From Clostridia bacterium (GTDB lineage Bacteria; Bacillota; Clostridia; Oscillospirales; Acutalibacteraceae): a DNA stretch of 64,000 nt. The stretch covers positions 1 through 64,000 of the forward strand of contig JAFXLD010000099.1 in the NCBI GenBank assembly GCA_017531385.1, in the 5' to 3' direction. The notes beneath the pieces are model-generated. The model did no database searches. It was not told where the DNA came from and saw nothing but the letters and a program-made list of their open reading frames with translations. The translations under genes were made by a program, and so were the position numbers. The first letter of the stretch is position 1. Every line of letters starts with the position of its first letter. Below are positions 1 through 9,830 of this stretch, one piece after another.

Positions 1-58
1 ATTTTAATTGCAATATCTCATACTCATATTGCTTTATGTGTCTGTATTCTCTGGGCAT
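1..58 (-). CDS. Transposase OrfA-like protein, N-terminal fragment
   Basis: Nineteen codons from an ATG at base 58 run to the window edge, starting MPREYRHIKQYEYEI. This resembles the N-terminus I recall for helix-turn-helix OrfA proteins of IS3-family elements in Clostridia (K/R-Y-x-H-I-K-x-Y-E-x-E). A strong GGAGGA ribosome site lies six to seven bases upstream, inside a hairpin (66-102). The gene is cut by the window, so its integrity is unknown. Confidence 0.55.
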   Translation of the reverse strand, partial: MPREYRHIKQYEYEILQLK

Positions 59-65
59 AAAAAAT

Positions 66-102
66 CCTCCTGTGGTAGTTGTTTTAATTCTACCATAGGA
101 GG
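66..102 (-). promoter_or_regulatory. Hairpin sequestering the transposase ribosome site
   Basis: Arms 66-78 and 90-102 pair over 13 positions with one wobble. On the minus strand the 3' arm contains the GGAGG of the transposase ribosome site, so transcripts entering the element from outside would hide it. Known insertion sequences (IS10, IS50) use this logic; its use here is inference. On the plus strand the hairpin is followed by TCTCTTTTTT and could act as a terminator. Confidence 0.5.
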
Positions 103-166
103 TCTCTTTTTTCTATTGTCCGTTTTTACTGGACTTGTGCAATAAACCTTACAACCTCTTTTTTTA

Positions 167-736
167 TTATTTAATTTGAGTTATTTTGTCTCCGTTGACA
201 AGAAAAACACGTTTTGCGTATTCTGCAAAAAAACCGTCATTTTTGATTGAATCAGTATAAAAATCATCAATCTCCACATCACCAAAATCTTCTTTCAGTG
301 CTTTAATTTTATTCTGACGCATACAGATTCTTGTTATCTGCCCTGTTTTATCATCAATTTTTGAGCAGACAATATTTTTTATACCGAGCCTTTTTGCAAT
401 CTCCTTTATTGTGAGTTCAGGAGATGCTGTCAGAATAAGGTCGTCTTCTTTCTGCACTTCTTTATAAAAGCTCTTGATTTTGTGCATATGACCGTCCCAG
501 AATTTCTGAGTAAATTCCTCCCATTTATCGTAATCGCAATAGCATTTTTTAATGACCGGTGCATAATTGGTCATCATCTGTTCGACTGTCACTTTGCCAA
601 GCTTATATTTAAGAAATGCAAACATAACTTTCGGCAGAAAGCGGGCAATTGACGGATTGACTTTTATGTATTCAAGAAAAAAGTCAAAAAAGCTTTCACC
701 ATCATAAATTGTGTTGTCAAAATCATAAATATTCAT
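167..736 (-). CDS. HAD-superfamily phosphatase (HAD-IB type)
   Basis: A 189-residue haloacid-dehalogenase-type hydrolase. Motif I is DFDNT at residues 5-9 from the chosen start (nucleophile and acid aspartates), motif II LTASPE in the middle, a lysine in the NKIKAL segment, and motif IV YTDSIKND near the C-terminus. The helical segment between motifs I and II fits the HAD-IB cap (SerB and phosphatidylglycerophosphate-phosphatase relatives); the substrate is not predictable. An ATG five codons upstream exists, but the promoter -10 box (743-748) lies within those codons, so translation probably begins at 736, at the predicted transcript 5' end. No Shine-Dalgarno is visible. Single gene, next to the insertion-sequence end. 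Confidence 0.8.
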   Translation of the reverse strand: MNIYDFDNTIYDGESFFDFFLEYIKVNPSIARFLPKVMFAFLKYKLGKVTVEQMMTNYAPVIKKCYCDYDKWEEFTQKFWDGHMHKIKSFYKEVQKEDDLILTASPELTIKEIAKRLGIKNIVCSKIDDKTGQITRICMRQNKIKALKEDFGDVEIDDFYTDSIKNDGFFAEYAKRVFLVNGDKITQIK

Positions 737-742
737 GTAATT

Positions 743-771
743 ATTATACATAATAATTACATTTATTTCAA
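743..771 (-). promoter_or_regulatory. Sigma-A promoter of the HAD gene, leaderless arrangement
   Basis: TTGAAA at 771-766 and TATAAT at 748-743 with a 17-base spacer. The expected transcription start, six to seven bases on, falls at about 736, the A of the ATG. Confidence 0.65.
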
Positions 772-789
772 GAATATTCCGATATTTTA

Positions 790-818
790 TTGAAAAAAAC
801 TACAATATGTTGTATAAT
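790..818 (+). promoter_or_regulatory. Sigma-A promoter of the alpha-mannosidase gene
   Basis: TTGAAA at 790-795 and TATAAT at 813-818, 17-base spacer, ending 33 bases before the TTG start. Confidence 0.7.
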
Positions 819-851
819 CACATCGTGAATTAATTCCATGAGGTGATTATA

Positions 852-3800
852 TTGTTAAACGAACCCCAGATTAAAAAGCTTTTAGGTAAAATCGAGCGTT
901 TTGCAACACTTGTTGAACCTATGATTTTTGAAAAACAGGGCGAAATTGAATGTTCTGCTTTCCTGACAAAAGACAGACTTCACGACATTCCTGCCGATGA
1001 TAAGTTTTCTCCCGTTGAGAAAGGATATGTATGGTACGGTAAAGATTCATACTGCTGGTTCAAAGGTCAGTATACTGTTCCTGAAGCTCTTGCAGGTAAA
1101 GATCTGTTCATAAAACCACATATGCAGGGATATGAAGCTCTACTGTTTGTAAACGGAAGAACAATGGGTACATTTGCTACAAAAATTGTTTATACCGGTC
1201 ACGGCAATCACTACTGCGACATGATAAAGAAAAATGCTGTTTCAGGTGAAAATCTTGACATCGTTATTGAATATTACGGCGGTCATGATTATCCCGGCTG
1301 TAATCCGACAGACAATGCAGGAATCAAAGATTACAACTTCATTTATGACGGTGCTGATATCTGCACCAAGAACTATGAAATTCAAGAATACTATTTTGAC
1401 CTGTTGACAGTTCTGCAGCTCGCAACTGCTCTTCCCGAAGACAGTTTTATGAGAGGTCAGGCTATCAATGCTCTTTATGAAGTACATAAGAACGTATACT
1501 ATCTTCTTGACGATACAGACATGGATTCGTTCATTGACGGCATCAGGAAGTCAGTTCCCGCTCTCAAAAAAGTTCTTGCAATGAAGTCAGAAGACTCTGC
1601 ACCTTTTGCAGGTCTTATCGGTCATTCTCATATGGATACTGCATGGCTCTGGCATGTTGGTGAAACTGAGAAAAAAGTTATCAGAACTTATGCAAATGCT
1701 CTCAGTCTTATGGAGCAGTATCCCGAATACAACTTTATTCAGAGTTCTGCTTGTCACGGTGATATGATAAGAAAAAACAGACCTGAACTTTTTGAAAGAA
1801 TTGCTGAAAAGGTACGTGAAGGCAGATATGAACCCAACGGTGGCGTATGGGTTGAATGCGACTGTAACATCACTTCGGGTGAATCAATGGTCCGTCAGTT
1901 CCTTTGGGGACAGAGATTCACAAGAAAATATTTTGATTACACATCTGACTGTTTCTGGCTTCCCGATACTTTCGGATACTCTGCTGCAATTCCTCAGATC
2001 ATGAAGGGTTGTTCAATTGACTACTTCCTTACAACCAAGCTTTCATGGAATGATACAAACACATTCCCCTACGATACTTTCAACTGGCAGGGACTTGACG
2101 GAACAACTGTATTCACACATTTCAACAGAACACATATGTATCCCGATGTTACTGCAACAACAAGAGAAACAAAGGGCTGGCTCAAACAGAAGAGCGTTTC
2201 AAACAAGAGACTTATTTCCTACGGTTTCGGTGACGGCGGCGGCGGACCTCAGTTTGAAATGATCGAACACGCCAAGAGAATCGCAGACCTTGACGGTGTT
2301 GGTAAATCCAAGCATATGTCTGTAAGTGAATTTATGAAGGATCTTGAAGCCACTGCTATGAATCCCAACACATACAGAGGTGAGCTTTATCTTGAGCTTC
2401 ACAGAGGTACTCTTACAAACCAGCACACAATAAAGAGAAACAACAGAAAATCTGAATTTGCTCTTCGTGACCTTGAAATTCTTACAGTAAATGAAGCTGT
2501 CAAGTCAAAGAAAGATGCATCAGGCGAAAAGATTGCTCCTCTTTATGAGACACTTCTTATCAATCAGTTCCATGATATTCTTCCCGGAACCTGCGTTCAT
2601 AGGGCTCACGCTGAAAGCCGTGAACAGACAACTGCTCTTATCAACGATGCAAAAGAACAGATTGCAACTATAGTAAACGGTTACGACAATGAAACAGTAA
2701 CATTCATAAATACCCTTTCATTTGACAGAAATGATGCTGTATTTATGGATTACAACGGATATATTGTTGATGATCCCTGCAAACAGCAGCTTTATACAGA
2801 CCTTGACGGCAACAAAAAACTGATCGTAAGCGGAATTACTGTTCCTGCAATGTCTTCCGTTACACTCAATCTTAAAAAGGGTGATCCCGATGCTTCTTCT
2901 GTTTTCAATGCAGACGGAAATACTCTTGAAACTCCTTTTGCAAAGGTTACATTTGCAGACAACGGAACAATCAGTTCTTTCATCGACAAAACTGCAGACA
3001 GAGAAATTCTCGGCAATAATTACAATTTTAACACATTCCTTATGGCTGAGGATGTGCCCAATGAATGGGATAACTGGGATATTGATGCTGATGTTCAGTG
3101 CAAATTCAAAGATGCTTCAAACCTTGTTTCAAGAGAAGTTGTTTCTGCAGGTGCTGCAGCTTATATTATCCGTTCAGTATACAAGATTTCCGCAAAATCG
3201 ACTATCACTCAGGATATGATTTTCTTTGCTGACTCAGCAGAAGTAAGATTCGACACTGTTATGGACTGGCAGGATGACCACAGACTTCTCAAGACTGCTT
3301 TTGATACAAATGTCAGCGATGATTTTGCAAGACACGAAATCCAGTTTGGTCATGTAAAACGCCCAACGACAAGAAACAACTCCATTGAAGAAGCAATGTT
3401 TGAAGTTGTAAACCACAAGTACACAGACCTTTCAGAATCAAGATACGGTGTTGCACTTCTCAATGACTGTAAATACGGTATTACTGTTGAAGGCGGAAAC
3501 ATTCGTCTTTCACTTCACAAAGGCGGTACACATCCCGATAGTGAAGGTGATCACGATTGTCCCCACAAGTGCACATACTCACTTCTTCCCCATAACCGTG
3601 GTTTCAATTCAGCTGACGTTATCAGACCTTCTTATGAACTTAATGTTCCTGTTATCACTGCAAAGGGTAACTATGAGATGTCAGCCCCCGTAACAGTTTC
3701 AGCTGATAACATATTTGTTGAAGCAATCAAGCCTTGTGAAGATACACAGAAAGCGTTTATTGTACGTATGTATGAAGCTGAAGGCACAAGAACAAATGCA

Positions 3801-3929
3801 GTTCTTACTTTCCCGGGTGCAGCAAAATGCGAAATTACCAATATGCTTGAAGAGACAATCGAAGAACTTGCAGATATGAATGTTACTTTCAGACCTTTTG
3901 AAATCAAAACAGTGAAAGTATATTATTGA
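852..3929 (+). CDS. Alpha-mannosidase, glycoside hydrolase family 38
   Basis: A 1025-residue GH38 retaining alpha-mannosidase. The zinc-binding HSHMDTAW motif sits near residue 258 and the nucleophile aspartate in WLPDTFGY near residue 370; the N-terminal beta domain and C-terminal beta sandwich make up the usual length of about 1000-1050. No signal peptide is seen, so it probably trims imported mannose-containing oligosaccharides in the cytoplasm. A GTG at 843 is in frame but lies within the AGGTGA ribosome site at 841-846, so TTG at 852 (five-base spacing) is preferred. The mscS-like gene follows after 16 bases, probably cotranscribed. Whether it prefers alpha-1,2, 1,3 or 1,6 linkages cannot be told. 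Confidence 0.92.
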   Translation: MLNEPQIKKLLGKIERFATLVEPMIFEKQGEIECSAFLTKDRLHDIPADDKFSPVEKGYVWYGKDSYCWFKGQYTVPEALAGKDLFIKPHMQGYEALLFVNGRTMGTFATKIVYTGHGNHYCDMIKKNAVSGENLDIVIEYYGGHDYPGCNPTDNAGIKDYNFIYDGADICTKNYEIQEYYFDLLTVLQLATALPEDSFMRGQAINALYEVHKNVYYLLDDTDMDSFIDGIRKSVPALKKVLAMKSEDSAPFAGLIGHSHMDTAWLWHVGETEKKVIRTYANALSLMEQYPEYNFIQSSACHGDMIRKNRPELFERIAEKVREGRYEPNGGVWVECDCNITSGESMVRQFLWGQRFTRKYFDYTSDCFWLPDTFGYSAAIPQIMKGCSIDYFLTTKLSWNDTNTFPYDTFNWQGLDGTTVFTHFNRTHMYPDVTATTRETKGWLKQKSVSNKRLISYGFGDGGGGPQFEMIEHAKRIADLDGVGKSKHMSVSEFMKDLEATAMNPNTYRGELYLELHRGTLTNQHTIKRNNRKSEFALRDLEILTVNEAVKSKKDASGEKIAPLYETLLINQFHDILPGTCVHRAHAESREQTTALINDAKEQIATIVNGYDNETVTFINTLSFDRNDAVFMDYNGYIVDDPCKQQLYTDLDGNKKLIVSGITVPAMSSVTLNLKKGDPDASSVFNADGNTLETPFAKVTFADNGTISSFIDKTADREILGNNYNFNTFLMAEDVPNEWDNWDIDADVQCKFKDASNLVSREVVSAGAAAYIIRSVYKISAKSTITQDMIFFADSAEVRFDTVMDWQDDHRLLKTAFDTNVSDDFARHEIQFGHVKRPTTRNNSIEEAMFEVVNHKYTDLSESRYGVALLNDCKYGITVEGGNIRLSLHKGGTHPDSEGDHDCPHKCTYSLLPHNRGFNSADVIRPSYELNVPVITAKGNYEMSAPVTVSADNIFVEAIKPCEDTQKAFIVRMYEAEGTRTNAVLTFPGAAKCEITNMLEETIEELADMNVTFRPFEIKTVKVYY

Positions 3930-3945
3930 TTTACAGGTGATTTAT

Positions 3946-4842
3946 ATGAAAATTCTTGAAAACTCTGCTGAAATAGATATTACAGATATTGATTTATCAA
4001 ATATTGGCGAAAATATCAGCAATGCAGGAAAAATTTTTGATACTATTGTGGATAAAATCGGTGAATATCTTGCTGATGCAGGAATAAACCTTATACTGTC
4101 TATCGTGCTGTTGCTTGTAGGCTGGAAACTTATTAATGTTCTTTCAAAAAAAATGAAAGAAGGCAAATTGTTTGCGAAAATTGAGCCCACAGCAAGATCA
4201 TTCATAAACAGTGCATTATCAATTACACTGAAAATTCTTCTTGTTATAACAATAGCTGCAATTCTCGGCGTTCCGATGACCTCTATGATAGCTGTTCTCG
4301 GTTCATGCGGTCTTGCAATCGGTCTTGCATTACAAGGAAGCCTTTCAAATATTGCAGGCGGTTTTATCCTTACTGTTTTCAAGCCCTTCGTTGTAGGTGA
4401 TTTTATAAAATCAGGTGAATTTGAAGGTACTGTAAAATCTATAAATATTTTCTATACCAAGATTATCACTCCTGACAACAAAATCATTGTCATTCCCAAC
4501 AGCAAGGTTTCTGACAGTGCGTTGATAGATTACAATGCTTTTTCTACCAGAAGAGTGGATATTGATATTACTGCTGCGTATTCTGAAAATTCAGATGTCG
4601 TTAAGAAAGCACTTATTGATGCTGCAATGGAAAATGCCAAGGTTGATAAGACAACAGAACCTGTTGCCGTTATCACATCATTTGATGACAGTGCTGTTGC
4701 ATATCAGCTTCGTTTGTGGTGCAAAACTGAGGATTATTGGGATGTAAAATTTGAAGTAACCGAAAGAGTCAAGAAGATCTTTGATGAAAGAGATATTCAG
4801 ATTCCGTTCCCGCAGATGGATGTACATATCACAAAAGAATAA
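3946..4842 (+). CDS. mscS: MscS-family small-conductance mechanosensitive channel
   Basis: A 298-residue membrane channel that releases solutes on hypo-osmotic shock. Three hydrophobic segments lie at about residues 45-65, 85-110 and 115-145. The last is the Gly/Ala-rich pore helix, including GLALQGSLSNIAGGF, followed by the conserved VFKPFVVGDFI turn into the beta domain. The C-terminal half is the cytoplasmic cage. ATG at 3946 is chosen over an in-frame GTG at 3937 because AGGTGA (3935-3940) is the ribosome site. It follows the mannosidase gene on one transcript, ending at hairpin 4854-4879. Confidence 0.9.
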   Translation: MKILENSAEIDITDIDLSNIGENISNAGKIFDTIVDKIGEYLADAGINLILSIVLLLVGWKLINVLSKKMKEGKLFAKIEPTARSFINSALSITLKILLVITIAAILGVPMTSMIAVLGSCGLAIGLALQGSLSNIAGGFILTVFKPFVVGDFIKSGEFEGTVKSINIFYTKIITPDNKIIVIPNSKVSDSALIDYNAFSTRRVDIDITAAYSENSDVVKKALIDAAMENAKVDKTTEPVAVITSFDDSAVAYQLRLWCKTEDYWDVKFEVTERVKKIFDERDIQIPFPQMDVHITKE

Positions 4843-4853
4843 CACAAAGATGA

Positions 4854-4879
4854 AAAGCCATCGGAATTCCGGTGGCTTT
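4854..4879 (+). terminator. Terminator after mscS
   Basis: Eleven-base arms (4854-4864, 4869-4879) around AATT with one wobble pair; the following T tract is short. Confidence 0.6.
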
Positions 4880-4896
4880 AGTCTTTGCAAAGAAAA

Positions 4897-4916
4897 TGAC
4901 CGCAAAAATGCGGTCA
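4897..4916 (-). terminator. Terminator of the hrcA-dnaJ operon
   Basis: Arms TGACCGC (4897-4903) and GCGGTCA (4910-4916), followed on the minus strand by TTTTCTTT, just past the dnaJ stop. Confidence 0.7.
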
Positions 4917-4923
4917 CTGAATT

Positions 4924-6090
4924 TTATTTTTTCTTCCTTCCGAAAATGCCTTTTTTATCGTCGTTTTCTCCGGGTGTATTATTTGCCGAAAACGGTGATT
5001 TACCGCCAAGATCGTTATTAAGCTCCCTGATAAGTTCTTTTTGCCTTTCAGTAAGCTTCTTCGGCACTTCAACAACAATTTTTACAAGCTGGTCTCCGCG
5101 ACCTCTGCCGTGAACATTCTGTATACCTCTGTCTTTGAGCTTGAATATTGTTCCGGGCTGAGTTCCTGCAGGAATCGAATATTTTACTTTTCCGTCAAGA
5201 GTGGGGACCATCAGTTCATCACCAAGTGCAGCCTGTGCAAATGTTACGGTTACTTCGCACCATACATTATAACCATCACGTTCAAAGAAAGGATGGGGTC
5301 TTACATTTACGCCAACACGCAGATCTCCTGACGGACCGCCGTTGACACCGCGGTTTCCCTGACCTCTTACGCTGAATACCTGACCGTCGTCTATACCCGC
5401 CGGAACATTTATATCCTGTTTAACAGTTCTTCTGATTCTGCCGTGTCCTTTACATTTATTACATGGCGTCGGAATAACAGTTCCCTTTCCGTTACAACGA
5501 GGACAGGCCTTGCTTGACTGAATAACACCAAACGGTGTTCGCTGCTGAGTAGTTACCTGACCTCTGCCGTTACAATCGGGGCAGGTCTGAGTAGATGTAC
5601 CTTTTGCAGCACCACTGCCGCTACACTCGTCACAGACTTCGATACGCTGAATATCAATTGTTCTTTTACAGCCCTTTGCAGCCTCTTCAAAAGAAATAGT
5701 AATCCCTGTCTGAATATCAGAACCGCGCTGAGGAGCATTAGGATTGACTCTCTGACCGCCACCGAAGCCACCACCAAAGAATGATGAAAAAATGTCTCCA
5801 AGGTCAAAATCCATACCGCCGAAGCCGCCGCCAAAACCACCTTGACCTGCACCATAGTTAGGATCTACACCGGCATGACCGAATCTGTCATATTTGGCTT
5901 TCTTATCAGCATCAGAGAGAACTTCGTATGCTTCGTTTGCTTCTTTGAATTTTGCCTCAGCTTCAGCATCTCCGGGATGCAAGTCGGGGTGATACATTTT
6001 AGCCGTTTTTCTGTATGCTTTTTTTATTTCATCCTCTGTTGCATTTTTATCAATACCGAGGACCTCATAATAATCTCTTTTATCTGCCAT
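4924..6090 (-). CDS. dnaJ: Chaperone DnaJ (Hsp40)
   Basis: A 388-residue type I J protein that delivers unfolded clients to DnaK and stimulates its ATPase. It has a J domain with HPD at residues 34-36, a Gly/Phe-rich linker, a zinc domain with four CxxCxGxG repeats ([32 protein letters not shown]) at about 150-210, and two C-terminal beta domains. It has the usual length and a GAGAGG ribosome site. It is last in the CIRCE-controlled operon, 72 bases after dnaK; a GC-rich hairpin in that gap may lower its expression relative to dnaK. Confidence 0.97.
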   Translation of the reverse strand: MADKRDYYEVLGIDKNATEDEIKKAYRKTAKMYHPDLHPGDAEAEAKFKEANEAYEVLSDADKKAKYDRFGHAGVDPNYGAGQGGFGGGFGGMDFDLGDIFSSFFGGGFGGGQRVNPNAPQRGSDIQTGITISFEEAAKGCKRTIDIQRIEVCDECSGSGAAKGTSTQTCPDCNGRGQVTTQQRTPFGVIQSSKACPRCNGKGTVIPTPCNKCKGHGRIRRTVKQDINVPAGIDDGQVFSVRGQGNRGVNGGPSGDLRVGVNVRPHPFFERDGYNVWCEVTVTFAQAALGDELMVPTLDGKVKYSIPAGTQPGTIFKLKDRGIQNVHGRGRGDQLVKIVVEVPKKLTERQKELIRELNNDLGGKSPFSANNTPGENDDKKGIFGRKKK

Positions 6091-6125
6091 TTAGGATACC
6101 TCTCCATAATATATAACAAGCATAT

Positions 6126-6143
6126 CCCCGCCATCTGACGGGG
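6126..6143 (-). promoter_or_regulatory. GC-rich hairpin between dnaK and dnaJ
   Basis: Arms CCCCGCC (6126-6132) and GACGGGG (6137-6143), loop ATCT. On the minus strand no T tract follows, so it looks more like a processing or stabilising hairpin than a full terminator. Confidence 0.5.
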
Positions 6144-6162
6144 TTTATGCATTTATTATATA

Positions 6163-8040
<1,878 letters not shown>

Positions 8041-8082
8041 TTAATTTAAAAAATTATATAAATTTAAATTTTTAACATTAAT

Positions 8083-8595
8083 TCAGTTTGCAACTTTTAC
8101 AGTTGCGGGACGGATTACCTTATCGCCTATTTTATATCCTTTCATGAAAACATCTGCAATTTCATTTTCACCGAAGTTTTCATCATCAATGTGCATAACG
8201 CCGTTATGGAAATTGGGATCAAAAGACTCTCCTGCAGCACCGAATGACTCAACACCCATGCTCCTGAGAATTTCAAGAAACTGATTTACAGTCATTTCAA
8301 TTCCTTTTTTGTAACCATCAAAGTCTGCATCTGCATTGAATGCAGCACGTTCAAAATTATCAACAACAGGAAGAATTTTTGAAAGCAAATCTGTTTTTGT
8401 ATATGAAACTCTTGATTCTATATCCTTTTGTGAACGTTTTCTGAAATTATCATATTCAGCCAGAATCCGCATATATTTATCATTTAAAGCATCATATTCT
8501 GCCTGCAGTTTTTCAAGTTCCTCAACAGATTCATTAACAGCGGGCTGTGTTGTTTCCGTCGATTCAGTTTTGATATCTTTTTCTTTCTTCGCCAT
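8083..8595 (-). CDS. grpE: Nucleotide exchange factor GrpE
   Basis: A 170-residue DnaK nucleotide exchange factor. A charged, disordered N-terminus (first 30 residues) leads to a long coiled coil and the C-terminal beta domain with GESFDPNFHNGVMH and a final KVIRPATVKVAN, both typical of the family. It begins nine bases after the hrcA stop and precedes dnaK by 57 bases, the classical operon order in Firmicutes. GAGG lies before the ATG. Confidence 0.96.
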   Translation of the reverse strand: MAKKEKDIKTESTETTQPAVNESVEELEKLQAEYDALNDKYMRILAEYDNFRKRSQKDIESRVSYTKTDLLSKILPVVDNFERAAFNADADFDGYKKGIEMTVNQFLEILRSMGVESFGAAGESFDPNFHNGVMHIDDENFGENEIADVFMKGYKIGDKVIRPATVKVAN

Positions 8596-8604
8596 TTTTT
8601 TACC

Positions 8605-9624
8605 TCATTCTTCTATTAATTCGGAAAGAACATTTCCGACAATTTCACTTATATTAATAATATTCGGAATTATACGGGAGTAATCAATCCTGAGTGGTCC
8701 AATCACACCGACAGCTCCTACGTATCTGCCGCCTACTGCATACTTAGAGCAAATTATACTTGCATTTTCAAAAGCTCTGTTCATGCTTTCTCTACCGATT
8801 ATTATATTTGTTTTTTCACTGCCTTTGTTTATCAGACGGGCAATATTTGCTGAATTTTTAAATTGTTCAAACATATTATAAACATTAGGTTCAAGGTCTT
8901 TAAAACCTAACAATTTTGACTGTCCGTCAATAATAATATTGCAGGTTGAGGCTTCCTTTGCAAGTTCAGTCAACGTTACAAGCAATGGAGTCATCATAAG
9001 GGCTTTGTCACCCAACGAAACAGCAAGAGTCTGAATGACTGCAATATTGAAATCATCAGATGAACGGCCAATAAAATATGCTGCAGCTATATTATAAAAC
9101 AATTCGGCATTTTTTATATCAAGTTCACCATCGCACCTGCAAATTTTACTTTTAATAACACCTGTTGACATCATTATTATAATCAACACAGTTCTTGATC
9201 CCAAAGGCACCATTTCAACTTTTTTTATAAAAGCATTGATATCATAAGGTGTAAGCGCGACAGCTGCGCAACCTGTTATTTCAGACAAAATCTTTGCTGC
9301 ATCTGCAAGGATATCCTTAGGTTCACCATCAAAATTATCAAAACGACTCTGAACTGCAAATCTGTCCGCGTTGCTTATATCATACATCGGCATAAGATTG
9401 TTAATGTAAAATCTGATTCCTTTCTGAGAAGGTATTCTACCGGCAGAGGTATGTGGCTGTTCAAGATATCCGATTTCTGACAACTCAGACATCTCATTTC
9501 TAACTGTTGCAGATGATACAGCAAGACCTTCACACAAAACTTTAGATCCGACAGGCTCACCTGTCTGAATATATCGTTCAACGACGGAAGCGAGTATTTT
9601 CTTTTTTCTGTCTGAAAGTTCCAT
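8605..9624 (-). CDS. hrcA: Heat-inducible transcription repressor HrcA
   Basis: A 339-residue repressor that binds CIRCE and is kept active by GroEL in studied Firmicutes. The N-terminal winged helix includes RKKKILASVVERYIQTGEPVGS-type sequence and SSATVRNEM recognition helix at about residues 35-45; a GAF-like domain and dimerisation region follow. An ATG six codons upstream (9642) overlaps the CIRCE edge and has no ribosome site, while the ATG at 9624 has AAGGTGA four bases before it, so the shorter form is preferred. It is first in the operon and so autoregulated. Confidence 0.95.
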   Translation of the reverse strand: MELSDRKKKILASVVERYIQTGEPVGSKVLCEGLAVSSATVRNEMSELSEIGYLEQPHTSAGRIPSQKGIRFYINNLMPMYDISNADRFAVQSRFDNFDGEPKDILADAAKILSEITGCAAVALTPYDINAFIKKVEMVPLGSRTVLIIIMMSTGVIKSKICRCDGELDIKNAELFYNIAAAYFIGRSSDDFNIAVIQTLAVSLGDKALMMTPLLVTLTELAKEASTCNIIIDGQSKLLGFKDLEPNVYNMFEQFKNSANIARLINKGSEKTNIIIGRESMNRAFENASIICSKYAVGGRYVGAVGVIGPLRIDYSRIIPNIINISEIVGNVLSELIEE

Positions 9625-9643
9625 TATTTCACCTTCAATCATA

Positions 9644-9670
9644 TTAGCACTCTCTTAGTTTGAGTGCTAA
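9644..9670 (-). promoter_or_regulatory. CIRCE operator (HrcA binding site)
   Basis: A perfect inverted repeat, TTAGCACTC at 9644-9652, nine bases, GAGTGCTAA at 9662-9670. It starts about five bases after the predicted transcription start of the operon. Confidence 0.97.
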
Positions 9671-9680
9671 CCATGTATTA

Positions 9681-9709
9681 AATATAATACTATTCGCATC
9701 ATTTGTCAA
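9681..9709 (-). promoter_or_regulatory. Sigma-A promoter of the hrcA-grpE-dnaK-dnaJ operon
   Basis: TTGACA at 9709-9704 and TATATT at 9686-9681 with a 17-base spacer, directly upstream of CIRCE. Confidence 0.85.
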
Positions 9710-9747
9710 GAGTAAATTGAAAAAAAATCCTGTTTTATGAAAAATAT

Positions 9748-9774
9748 CCAGCAATCAATCCTGATGAGTGCTAA
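9748..9774. promoter_or_regulatory. Degenerate second CIRCE-like site
   Basis: CCAGCAATC (9748-9756), exactly nine bases, then GAGTGCTAA (9766-9774). One half site is perfect, the other matches six of nine. It lies upstream of the -35 box. Confidence 0.45.
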
Positions 9775-9807
9775 AAAAAAATACAGCAATACATTATATG
9801 CACTGCT
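9773..9807 (-). terminator. Terminator after the FliB-like gene
   Basis: A six-base stem (9802-9807 with 9785-9790) is followed on the minus strand by a run of nine T (9781-9773). The stem is weak; the T run is long. Confidence 0.45.
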
Positions 9808-9830
9808 ATATTATTCCCAATTATTGTATA

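Larger units (their letters stand above)
1..141 (-). mobile_element. End of an IS3-like insertion sequence (partial)
   Basis: Read on the minus strand, the element begins at base 141 with TGCACAAGTCC and carries CGGACAA about 20 bases in, the TG...GGACAA layout of IS3-family terminal repeats. An open frame with transposase-like start follows within 90 bases. Only this end lies in the window, so the other terminal repeat and the target duplication cannot be checked. The boundary is 25 bases past the stop of the neighbouring HAD gene, which is left intact. Family assignment is inference from the end sequence and the first codons. Confidence 0.6.

Noticed and set aside
3942..4382. 146-codon minus-strand frame inside mscS
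   Set aside because: Antisense to the conserved channel core; no upstream ribosome site or promoter.
4781..5331. Plus-strand frames over the end of mscS and dnaJ
   Set aside because: They lie antisense to dnaJ, cross two terminator hairpins, and have no ribosome site or family resemblance.
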